Assembly (NCBI GenBank): GCA_034440455.1
Contig: JAWXCB010000080.1
Coordinates: forward strand, 1-47,289
DNA from: JAWXCB01 sp034440455
GTDB lineage: Bacteria; Bacteroidota; Bacteroidia; Chitinophagales; CAIOSU01
DNA length: 47,289 nt
Direction: 5' to 3'
Positions within the stretch are counted from its first letter, which is position 1, and each line of letters begins with the position of its first letter. The notes under the pieces were generated by a model. The model did no database searches. It saw nothing but the letters and a program-made list of their open reading frames with translations, and was not told where the DNA came from. The position numbers and the translations under genes are program-made. Below are positions 8,456-16,045 of the stretch, piece after piece.

Positions 8456-9559
8456 ATGAAAAACCTCGTTGCTACTACAATCTTGCTCGTCACATTTTGC
8501 AGCCTGTTTGCACAAACGGACAAATCGCAATATCTCTACACCAGCGACAAAAAACTGATTGGCAATAAAAGCCAACTCATTAAAGAATGCGCAGCCGAAA
8601 TGGACGAAGAAGGCATGGATGAAGCCGCAAAAACTGAATTGTGCGAGTGCATTTTATTTCAAATGGCTGCGCACCTTACATACAAGGATTTCAATAAAAT
8701 GATTGAAGCCGAAGATTTTGATTTTGAAAAAGTGTTTGAAAACAAGAAGCATAAAGAAATGGCAAATGGAGTGCTGGAGTGCATCTTTTCCCTGATGCAG
8801 GATGGCGGAGTCATCACCTCCTTTCGCGATGAATTTATGAATGAGTGCGTAAAAGGATTTGAGCAGGAAGCCGCATCCACCCCCGCGCTGGCAAGCGTTG
8901 ACGCAACGGTGTATTGCAGTTGCATGTTGGAAAAAATTCTTGAGAATAAAGAACTGACAAAAAACTTTATGAGCCAGGCGGATGATGAAGATTCCCCGCT
9001 GATTGCTGAAGCGGCTCTCCCGTGCATGTTGCTGGCAATGGGCGTTGACGAGGAAAATGCCGTTGAAGAAGACTCCCTAATCGTGCGGGAAATAGACCCC
9101 ATAACGATGGAAGAAATTGTAACGAAGCAGCCAGCGCCAAAAGAAAAATCAGCAGACATAAAAGGCGATGTGCTGTCGGCAGAAGTGCCGCTCACGCGCT
9201 ATCTGAGCGCCTATACGCTGAAGGTAAAAATGGGCGCGGTGGAAGGAAAGTTTGTGCTTGACAGCGGTGCGAGCGATATCCTCATCAACAAGGAATTTGA
9301 AAAAAAACTACTGGATGCGGGCGTGCTAAAAAAGGGAGATGAAGTGGGCGAAAAAACTTATGCGCTTGCTGACGGAAGCAAGGTGAAGGCTAAAGTCTAT
9401 AACGTGAGCGGAATACAAGTGGGAGGATTTACGGTTGACAATGTAATGACGGGCGTAATCAGCGAGGATGCTTCGCTGCTGCTCGGCAAATCCTTTCTCG
9501 ATAAATTCACGCGCTGGGAAATAGATAACGATAAAAAGACGTTGTATCTGGAAAAATAA
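8456..9559 (+). CDS. Secreted retropepsin-like aspartyl protease with Cys-rich N-terminal module
   Basis: A 367-residue exported protein. Residues 1-20 (MKNLVATTILLVTFCSLFAQ) are the signal peptide. The last 125 or so residues form a retropepsin-like fold: VKMGAVEGKFVLDSGASDILI, with the catalytic DSG at about 269-271. It continues through the flap-like ALADGSKVKAK and the closing segment ASLLLGKSFLDKF, as in single-domain clan AA proteases that act as dimers. Residues 40-205 are helical and carry a Cys pattern twice: EC, LCEC, LEC and then EC, YCSC, LPC. This suggests two tandem copies of a CxC module. An acidic linker separates it from the protease. The substrate is unknown. Export to the periplasm or surface is inferred from the signal peptide. 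Confidence 0.85.
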   Translation: MKNLVATTILLVTFCSLFAQTDKSQYLYTSDKKLIGNKSQLIKECAAEMDEEGMDEAAKTELCECILFQMAAHLTYKDFNKMIEAEDFDFEKVFENKKHKEMANGVLECIFSLMQDGGVITSFRDEFMNECVKGFEQEAASTPALASVDATVYCSCMLEKILENKELTKNFMSQADDEDSPLIAEAALPCMLLAMGVDEENAVEEDSLIVREIDPITMEEIVTKQPAPKEKSADIKGDVLSAEVPLTRYLSAYTLKVKMGAVEGKFVLDSGASDILINKEFEKKLLDAGVLKKGDEVGEKTYALADGSKVKAKVYNVSGIQVGGFTVDNVMTGVISEDASLLLGKSFLDKFTRWEIDNDKKTLYLEK

Positions 9560-9696
9560 CTGCGCTGCTGCCGCAAGTTTTGCCGCGCTGCTTCTCTCGC
9601 GCAAGATTGCAGCGTAAGCATTGTGCGGCTGCTATCTTGTGCGTATTCTTCAGGCAAGTTTCCAACTTCATGCGTGTGCTCTTATCCTCCTGCTTT

Positions 9697-11430
9697 TTAC
9701 GGCTCTATAAAAATCCTCCCTGCTGCAATCTGCGCTGCATCGCTGCGCACTCTGTACGCATACACCCCCGTTGCAAAATCTTTCGTTGAAATGCCTTGAT
9801 TAATCAACCCGTTTTTCAGCAACTCTGTTTTTACTAATCTTCCCTGCATATCATAAAACTCTACCCGCGCTCCGGTTTCATTTTCAGGAATGTAGCCGGA
9901 TAGCATAATAAATGAAGATGCCGGATTCGGATATAGCTTCATCTGCGCTTGCACCACTGTGGTCTGTGGACTGTTGACTGTGGACGTATCTCCCACATGC
10001 ACCTGCAACCAAGCCGTATCCCAATCATTGCCTGCTCTTGTTACCAGCGTAATGGTATAGCTACCCGTATCATTGTAAGTATGCGTTGGATTTCTGATAC
10101 TGGAACTATCGCCATCTCCGAACTGCCACTGCCAACTGCAATACACGGGGCTGGCGTTGTGCAGCGTGATGGTTTTGCCGATGCTCGTATCAAGTTGTAT
10201 TTGCGCGATGCTTACATCGCCTTCGGTGTAGCCGCAGGAGTCGGTAGTGATGAATACGATGTCATTTGCTGCCGGACCTTGATAGATGATAAAGCCTGTC
10301 ATGGCTACACCTCCGTGAGAATTAAAATTCATATCCCAGATATATTGCGCTGCGCTGTCAATGGCATGAAGTCTTTCCCAAAGCATATTTCCATCGTTAT
10401 CAATTTTCATAAGCCATGAGTTGAGTTGAAGCGTATTCGTATCGTTTTTATATCCGCCTACAAAATAGTTTCCGTCAGTTGCTGGTTGAACGCTGTGATG
10501 TTCCACAATGTAAAAACCTCCAGCTTCATGAAATTTTTCCCAAAGCAGGTTGCCGTCAATATCTGTTTTTATCACGTATCCTTTGGATGTTGCAAAGCTC
10601 GGATTGGGAATATTAACCCAGCCCACCATAATGATACTGGTGTCCTCTGTCAAGAGCGAATTATTAGAAAAACCAGCCCGATCTTCATCTGCTGTTCCAT
10701 AACTCTGTGTCCATATTTCATTAAACTGCGCATCCAACTTCATCAGAAATAAATCAGTATCGGTATTATTGGGAAAGGGAAATGTTGTTTTCTCGCCTGA
10801 AAGCATATAGCCTTTGTCCGGCATTTCAAAAAGATGATAGGCAAAGTCATATCCCGCTCCTCCATATTGCCGCGTCCAAAGGACGTTTCCATTTGTGTCC
10901 ACTTTTGCCAGTAGTATCTGGCTGCTGTTAAAAGATGTGTCTATATAATGATAACCCAGTATCAGAATAGTGGAATCTTCTTTATAGGGATATAAGCGTA
11001 TCATCTTTTCAAACATGCCAAAGTCAAACCTGAAAATCTGCGCATTGCAGGAATCATCTGTTTTTATCAGATACGTATTGTCCTCCATCGTGAGCGTATC
11101 AAAGTAACTTCCAATGGCGTAATAAGAATTGAATAATTTCTTGTAATCGTACATCACGTCAAAGGATTCATTTCCCCTGCTTCTAAATAGTTTTTCGCAC
11201 AATACGTTTCCGACAGAATCCGTGACCATAATAAAGGAACGCCCATGGGGCGATGGATCAATCGTTCGCGAGCCGCCACTCAATAGAAACCTGTTGCCTT
11301 CAATTTGGACTACTGAGTTTGCCCCGTCTCCGGTATTTGTTTCAACCTGAATTGCTTTTTTAACAAACTGCTGTGCCAATAGAGTCATGCTGGCAAAAAA
11401 GAAGAAGCCCAGTAATGAAGTTTTTTTCAT
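9697..11430 (-). CDS. T9SS type A cargo with PKD domain
   Basis: A secreted protein of 577 residues from the ATG at 11430, which gives the signal peptide MKKTSLLGFFFFASMTLLAQ. An upstream in-frame ATG at 11541 would bury this signal. The body consists of repeated strands such as GNVLWTRQYGGAGYDFA, GYMLSGEKTT and IVGWVNIPN, as in the delta-60/beta-propeller-like repeats of Bacteroidota secreted proteins. A PKD domain follows (WQWQFGDGDSSSIRNPTHTY). The C-terminus (LYPNPASSFIMLSGYI ... GRLVKTELL ... FATGVYAYRV) is a type A sorting domain. The function beyond export is unknown. The stop faces the convergent protease gene across 137 nt in which I see nothing clear. Confidence 0.88.
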   Translation of the reverse strand: MKKTSLLGFFFFASMTLLAQQFVKKAIQVETNTGDGANSVVQIEGNRFLLSGGSRTIDPSPHGRSFIMVTDSVGNVLCEKLFRSRGNESFDVMYDYKKLFNSYYAIGSYFDTLTMEDNTYLIKTDDSCNAQIFRFDFGMFEKMIRLYPYKEDSTILILGYHYIDTSFNSSQILLAKVDTNGNVLWTRQYGGAGYDFAYHLFEMPDKGYMLSGEKTTFPFPNNTDTDLFLMKLDAQFNEIWTQSYGTADEDRAGFSNNSLLTEDTSIIMVGWVNIPNPSFATSKGYVIKTDIDGNLLWEKFHEAGGFYIVEHHSVQPATDGNYFVGGYKNDTNTLQLNSWLMKIDNDGNMLWERLHAIDSAAQYIWDMNFNSHGGVAMTGFIIYQGPAANDIVFITTDSCGYTEGDVSIAQIQLDTSIGKTITLHNASPVYCSWQWQFGDGDSSSIRNPTHTYNDTGSYTITLVTRAGNDWDTAWLQVHVGDTSTVNSPQTTVVQAQMKLYPNPASSFIMLSGYIPENETGARVEFYDMQGRLVKTELLKNGLINQGISTKDFATGVYAYRVRSDAAQIAAGRIFIEP

Positions 11431-11609
11431 GTTAAAGTAAAAAATGAATGCAGGCAGCGTGTTGCAAGTGATGGATATACCCATCATTTCTATTCTGAAT
11501 ATCGTAAATATTGTTAAAATATTCCTGAGCAAAAAGTGCATTCGAGTAAAGAAGAAATAAAAAGCAAGCGTATGTTATAATCTTTCTCATATTAACAGGG
11601 CAAAATAGT

Positions 11610-11633
11610 AAGGGGGAGCATGCGCTCCCCCTT
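11610..11633. terminator. Bidirectional hairpin terminator candidate
   Basis: A perfect 10-bp stem, AAGGGGGAGC / GCTCCCCCTT, has an ATGC loop. It lies just downstream of the beta-helix gene on the minus strand. T-rich sequence follows the stem on the plus strand and a weaker A/T stretch on the minus strand. Confidence 0.65.
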
Positions 11634-11646
11634 TTCTATTAAGTTT

Positions 11647-13938
11647 TTACTTTGTTATTGAAAATTTTCTTACCTCAATGACTGCATTTAAATTCCGAAG
11701 TTGCAAAATGTATGTTCCTTCCGGGAAATTTTTCGTGTCAATCAGCACTTCATTTATACCTTGATGTAACTCTCCTTTTGATACCTGTCTGCCCGCTACA
11801 TCATAAATGTCGTATTCCGGTTGTGTAATTGTGTTCGGAATATTTACTTCAAGCGTGATGAATGAACTTGCCGGATTCGGATAGAGCGAAATCAAAAAAT
11901 CTTCAGCAGGCGATGCAAGGCGTTTCTCTACATCTTCGTCATCTGCATAGATTTCATAGCTGCACTCTTTCCCGGTTGCCGCTTTCAAATAAGCGCAGGC
12001 TTTGGGTCCAATCAGCGTAGTGCTGTTGCTGAGTTGTTCCAGCGCGGCAATTTCTTCATCGGTACACTTGTCTAATCTTCTCCCGCTTTCGTAAATAGAA
12101 AGCAACAACTGCATCAACTCAACATACGCGCTGTTTTCCGAAGTGTATTCAGCGCGAACGGTTTCATTTGCAGACTCAATCTTTCTCCAGCCTGTCGCAC
12201 TTTCCACGTTATCCACTACTTTATGGCAATCCTCATATCTTCCGGCTGACAAATAAAACTCTGCCAATGTTTTCTTATCTTCCAGCAAGTCAGAACTTTC
12301 CAAGTATAAAATGGCTGTGTCAACGCTCTTGTCCATAAGTTGCGCTGCAATTTCATTACTTACTAATTGAGCCAATCCTAAATAATGCGCAGATTGTTCA
12401 AGGGCATATTGACTACCGATTGTTTCTGATTCAGCATTTACGCTATCAGCAATGTTCCGGTAATAGTCAAGAGCATTTAAAAGTTGTGGCTCTATGCCCA
12501 AATCATTTCCCGCTAAACGGCATCCGGTACAGGTATAGAACGGAGTATTACAAGCAGTGGAAGTTTTTTGATAACCTGCAGTTCCAAGACCGCAGTAATT
12601 TGCCACGACATAAGTGGGTTCCCAAGCAGTTGTACTACATTCGGGTCTTGTATTATCTCCTCCAGCTTGGTCTAAGAAATGTCCGAAATAGTGAAAATAG
12701 GAGGCACTATTCACTTTAATGTCAACAGCGCTGCTGTTATTGCAGGCAGATGTCCATTCATTTCCTGCTCGCTGATTAGAATTTGAGCAATTATTATTCC
12801 CTTGTGGGCGCAACGAGCCATTGTAGGTGTACCATGCGGAACCAAGAGAACCACCATAAATGTAATTTGTGAATGTATTGCAGCTTACAGCGTAGTTACT
12901 ATTGTTGTTTTGCGATTGAAAACCTACGGCTGTGTTGCTGAACGTATTCTTAAACATCAAAGCCCCTGCGCTGCCGGAGTTGTCCGTAACAATACCATAG
13001 AGTTTATTTACATTTAATCGGCTCGTTCCGGTGAAACTATTACCTTCTGCTCTGTATCTATTTGAGCCTACAGTAAACAATCCGTAGTTGGTACCCCATT
13101 GGTAACCGCCACAGCAGGGGGTGAATGAGATTCCGGGAATATTCGTGAACGTGTTGTTTAATATTCTGTCAGAGCTGGTTGAACTTTGCAGGTAAATGCC
13201 CTTATCTACTCCGTTAAATGTACAGCCGCTTATTTCTAATGCGCCTCCTAACTGTTTGTTGATGCCTTGCACGTCAATATTGTTGTATAGCACATCTTGA
13301 AATGTAGTACCTGTAATGTTGAGATAATTTGCACTTGACATCTCTATAAATCGCACCGGATTGGTTACTGCGGAGGGTACGCTGCTGTTAATAGCAAAAG
13401 TGCAATTCGTAATATTATTGCCGGAGCAACCGGGAGAAACCGTAGTAAACCCCCAATAGTAGATGCCCACCTTGTTGTTTAAAAAACTGCAATTCGTGAA
13501 ATTAGCGCAAGGTCCATAGTAAGCAAGATTGATATGCGTTGTCGTCATCTTTACTCCCACTTGAGCATGTTCAATTGTGCAATTGGAAAAACTTGCGCTT
13601 GGGTTACTGTTGTGCGCTTGGATTTCAATACCTGCCCATAGGTAAGTGCCTGAACCATCACTCGTAAGGCGGGCATTATTCTCGACTATCAAATAACCAC
13701 CTGTTTCAACCCTAATGCCTGCGCAAGATTGGTAAAAAGTGACAACAGCGGCAGCAGTGATAATAAGTTGACCTCCGCTTTTTACAGTGTAAAATTCATC
13801 AACGGACACAGGATAATCCCAAGTAACAGTAGTGGTAATATTAATATTCGGACATTGCCCCGCCACCCTCCAAGGCATTGCCGCAATACAAAAGCAAACG
13901 AACAAACTGATTTTTCTCAGAAAAGAAAAACGAGACAC
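11647..13938 (-). CDS. T9SS type A cargo with parallel beta-helix
   Basis: A 763-residue secreted protein. Residues 1-28 (MSRFSFLRKISLF ... WRVAGQ) are the signal peptide. Residues 60-400 are rich in right-handed beta-helix turns (GGYLIVENNARLTSDG, GIEIQAHNS, ALEISGCTFNGVDKGIYLQ, NTFTNIPGI), typical of PbH1 repeats found in carbohydrate-active or adhesive proteins. A Cys-containing region follows (YTCTGCRLAGNDLGIEP), then a helical, TPR-like segment at about 490-670. The C-terminus (SLYPNPASSFITLEVNI ... GRQVSKGEL ... FPEGTYILQL) is a type A sorting domain. No catalytic site can be assigned by eye. A tract of nine C lies 22 nt upstream of the start codon. Confidence 0.88.
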   Translation of the reverse strand: MSRFSFLRKISLFVCFCIAAMPWRVAGQCPNINITTTVTWDYPVSVDEFYTVKSGGQLIITAAAVVTFYQSCAGIRVETGGYLIVENNARLTSDGSGTYLWAGIEIQAHNSNPSASFSNCTIEHAQVGVKMTTTHINLAYYGPCANFTNCSFLNNKVGIYYWGFTTVSPGCSGNNITNCTFAINSSVPSAVTNPVRFIEMSSANYLNITGTTFQDVLYNNIDVQGINKQLGGALEISGCTFNGVDKGIYLQSSTSSDRILNNTFTNIPGISFTPCCGGYQWGTNYGLFTVGSNRYRAEGNSFTGTSRLNVNKLYGIVTDNSGSAGALMFKNTFSNTAVGFQSQNNNSNYAVSCNTFTNYIYGGSLGSAWYTYNGSLRPQGNNNCSNSNQRAGNEWTSACNNSSAVDIKVNSASYFHYFGHFLDQAGGDNTRPECSTTAWEPTYVVANYCGLGTAGYQKTSTACNTPFYTCTGCRLAGNDLGIEPQLLNALDYYRNIADSVNAESETIGSQYALEQSAHYLGLAQLVSNEIAAQLMDKSVDTAILYLESSDLLEDKKTLAEFYLSAGRYEDCHKVVDNVESATGWRKIESANETVRAEYTSENSAYVELMQLLLSIYESGRRLDKCTDEEIAALEQLSNSTTLIGPKACAYLKAATGKECSYEIYADDEDVEKRLASPAEDFLISLYPNPASSFITLEVNIPNTITQPEYDIYDVAGRQVSKGELHQGINEVLIDTKNFPEGTYILQLRNLNAVIEVRKFSITK

Positions 13939-13959
13939 TGCATTAAGCGAGGTGGAGTA

Positions 13960-13968
13960 CCCCCCCCC
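13960..13968. repeat. C9 homopolymer in the 5' leader of the beta-helix gene
   Basis: Nine consecutive C (G on the coding strand) lie between the predicted promoter (14039-14046) and the ATG at 13938. Such tracts can slip during replication. Whether length varies cannot be judged from one sequence. Confidence 0.8.
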
Positions 13969-14038
13969 GCGTTTTCAAGAAAAAGTTTCTGCTTCATAAA
14001 ATTTGGTTTTATTAAGTTAAGAAATAAATTATTACTGC

Positions 14039-14070
14039 CAAACTTACCTACCCGCCTCATTTAAAACAAT
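14039..14070 (-). promoter_or_regulatory. Predicted promoter of the beta-helix gene
   Basis: On the minus strand TAAGTTTG (14046-14039) is a perfect TAnnTTTG -7 box. ATTG at 14070-14067 stands 20 nt upstream in the -33 position. The transcript would have a leader of about 95 nt. Confidence 0.5.
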
Positions 14071-14312
14071 ACGGGAAAACACTTACTTAACTTGACGTAA
14101 TCCTTTTCGCATTTGACATTCAATCGTTTATATATTTCTGGAATACAGCAAATGAAAATATTTTGAAAAAAATTACCGCGCTGGCAAAGCGTTTCATGGC
14201 AGCAGAGGGCTATTTATCCGTTTTTTTGAAAAAATTATTGTTTTCGCCCTTTTTGATGGTTATTTCCGATACACAAGGCGCGAAACAACTCATGCAGGGC
14301 GTCACAGGCTAT

Positions 14313-14461
14313 ACCTCTTTCATAATTTATTCCTTTCATCTTCTCCTTTGGAGAAGAACAAAGATGAGGCGATAAAAAAAGCGAATTATGAAAGAGGTCT
14401 ACTGCCTCTCGGTTTGCGTTCAAGTTGTGGTGGCGCAAAGCCCACGCGCCAAACTTGAACG
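14313..14461. repeat. Cluster of inverted repeats in the 13.9-14.5 kb gap
   Basis: A perfect 15-bp inverted repeat (14313-14327 with 14384-14398, ACCTCTTTCATAATT and its complement) encloses a smaller hairpin CTTCTCC-TTT-GGAGAAG. Next to it CGTTCAAGTT (14417-14426) pairs with AACTTGAACG (14452-14461), enclosing GGCGC/GCGCC. No gene is convincing in 13939-14494. A 70-codon ORF at 14163 runs into the repeat and has no family resemblance. Confidence 0.7.
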
Positions 14462-14494
14462 AGCGAGAAATCAACTCATCATCGAATCACCAAA

Positions 14495-15697
14495 TCAACT
14501 CATCTGCCCCACCGCCTTCCCCGCAATATGCTCTCCGATAGAAAGACAAGAAGTAGCAGCAGGCGAAGGAGCGTTGCATACGTTTAGTACGCGCTTGCTT
14601 TCTAAGATTGCAAAATCATCCACAAGGTTTCCTGCGCGGTCAACCGCTTGTGCGCGCACACCGGAGCCGCCATCCTCCAAATCATCAGGCGTGATTTCAG
14701 GAATTAATTCTTGAAGCGCTTTCACAAAAGCGGCTTTACTGAACGAGCGATGTAGCTCACGTAATTCTGTGCGCCAGTATTTAAATGCGATTTTGCGGAA
14801 TCCGGGCCAGCCCAGCGTTTCAAAAAATTCACCCGCATGAAAATCAGAAAGCGTGTAGCCTTCTTTACGGAACGCAAGCACGGCATTCGGTCCTGCTTCA
14901 ATGCCGCCTTCTATCATGCGCGTGAAGTGAACGCCTAAGAACGGAAAGTTCGGGTCGGGCACAGGATAAATCAGATTGCGCACCAAATGTTCTTTCTCTT
15001 TTTTCAGCACATAATACTCTCCGCGAAACGGGATAATGCGCATATCAAGCGCGGGATGCGTGAGCCGCGCAATCGTATCGGAATAGAGTCCCGCGCAGTT
15101 GATGAGGAATGCTCCGGTATAATCGCCCGCTGTAGTTTGCACAACAGTTTCAGTTTCGCTCACCGTTATCTTTTCAACTTTTGCCCCGAATAGAATTTCA
15201 CCGCCCTGCTGCAAAATGATTTCCGCGAGTTTTTGAGCAACCGTTTTATAGTTGATAATGCCCGCCTGCGGAACAACAATGCCTTGCGCTCCGGTTGTTA
15301 CATGCGGTTCTATTTCTATGATTTCTTCTTTTGAGATTTTCCGCAAGCCCTTCAATCCGTTTTCGTTGCCACGTTTGAAAATGCCGTCAAGAATCGGCAA
15401 CTGCTCTTGCTTCGTTGCAACAATAATTTTTCCGCAAATATCAAACGGAATGTTGTGTTGCTCTGCAAATGCTTTCAACTGGTTATAGCCGTTCACACAG
15501 TTAATCGCTTTTAAACTTCCCGGCTTGTAATAAATGCCGGAGTGCATCACCCCGCTGTTATGCCCCGTTTGATGCGCGGCAACTTGTTTCTCTTTTTCAA
15601 GCACACAAATTTTTAATCCCGGCTTTTTTTCGAGCAGGCGATAGGCAGTTGCCAAACCAACAATGCCCGCGCCTATAACTACGACATCATATTTCAT
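14495..15697 (-). CDS. lhgO: L-2-hydroxyglutarate oxidase
   Basis: An FAD-dependent oxidoreductase of the DAO superfamily that oxidises L-2-hydroxyglutarate to 2-oxoglutarate, removing a metabolic by-product. The N-terminus MKYDVVVIGAGIVGLATA has the Rossmann motif GAGIVG at residues 9-14. AHQTGHNSGVMHSGIYY (about 40-56) is the characteristic LhgO/YgaF segment. Further matches are VPQAGIINY, LYSDTIARL, FRGEYYVL, VPDPNFPFLGVHFTR and a closing GSGVRAQAV. The 400-residue length fits the family. The start ATG at 15697 gives a complete dinucleotide-binding motif. There is no signal peptide, so it is cytosolic or membrane-associated. It stands alone between repeat-rich gaps and secreted-protein genes. 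Confidence 0.93.
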   Translation of the reverse strand: MKYDVVVIGAGIVGLATAYRLLEKKPGLKICVLEKEKQVAAHQTGHNSGVMHSGIYYKPGSLKAINCVNGYNQLKAFAEQHNIPFDICGKIIVATKQEQLPILDGIFKRGNENGLKGLRKISKEEIIEIEPHVTTGAQGIVVPQAGIINYKTVAQKLAEIILQQGGEILFGAKVEKITVSETETVVQTTAGDYTGAFLINCAGLYSDTIARLTHPALDMRIIPFRGEYYVLKKEKEHLVRNLIYPVPDPNFPFLGVHFTRMIEGGIEAGPNAVLAFRKEGYTLSDFHAGEFFETLGWPGFRKIAFKYWRTELRELHRSFSKAAFVKALQELIPEITPDDLEDGGSGVRAQAVDRAGNLVDDFAILESKRVLNVCNAPSPAATSCLSIGEHIAGKAVGQMS

Positions 15698-15792
15698 GGG
15701 ATAAAACTACAAAGGCGTGGTTGGATTTTCTTCTGTCAAGGCGGAGAGATGTCCGCAGGACAGAGGGGTCTCAACTCCCGTGAGTTCTGGTT

Positions 15793-15997
15793 AAGGGCTA
15801 AAGCCCTTTGTATACTTCGCCATCTTTCATTACCCCGCCTTAAAAGGCGGGGCTACTAAATTGCCCCTACCTTTAGGTCGGGGTTTGAGGTGCATTCAAA
15901 AAACCGAGAGGGCTTTAGCCCTTTTCTCAATCAAACCAGTTCAATGTTTATGACATTGCGCGCAAGCTTGCGCAGGAACTTCCCCTGAAAGGGGAAG
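15793..15997. repeat. Array of five different short palindromes in an intergenic gap
   Basis: The 348-nt gap 15698-16045 has no gene. It holds AAGGGCT-AA-AGCCCTT (15793-15808), CCCCGCCTT-AA-AAGGCGGGG (15833-15852), an imperfect CCCCTACCT/AGGTCGGGG pair near 15866-15885, AGGGCT-TT-AGCCCT (15908-15921), GCGCAAGCTTGCGC (15960-15973) and CTTCCCCT-GAA-AGGGGAAG (15979-15997). The first and fourth share a core read in opposite senses. Confidence 0.75.
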
Positions 15998-16045
15998 GAA
16001 GACCCACCGAAAATTTGCTAATTTGTAACCAACAACCATCCTTGA

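Noticed and set aside
11541..11541. Upstream start of the PKD-domain cargo at 11541
   Set aside because: The 37 extra residues precede a perfect signal peptide that begins at the ATG at 11430. The upstream stretch contains no export signal itself.
14163..14375. A 70-codon ORF beginning MKKITALAKRF
   Set aside because: It runs into the inverted-repeat cluster, has no signal peptide pattern or family match, and ends in the repeat-encoded LLLWRRTKMRR.
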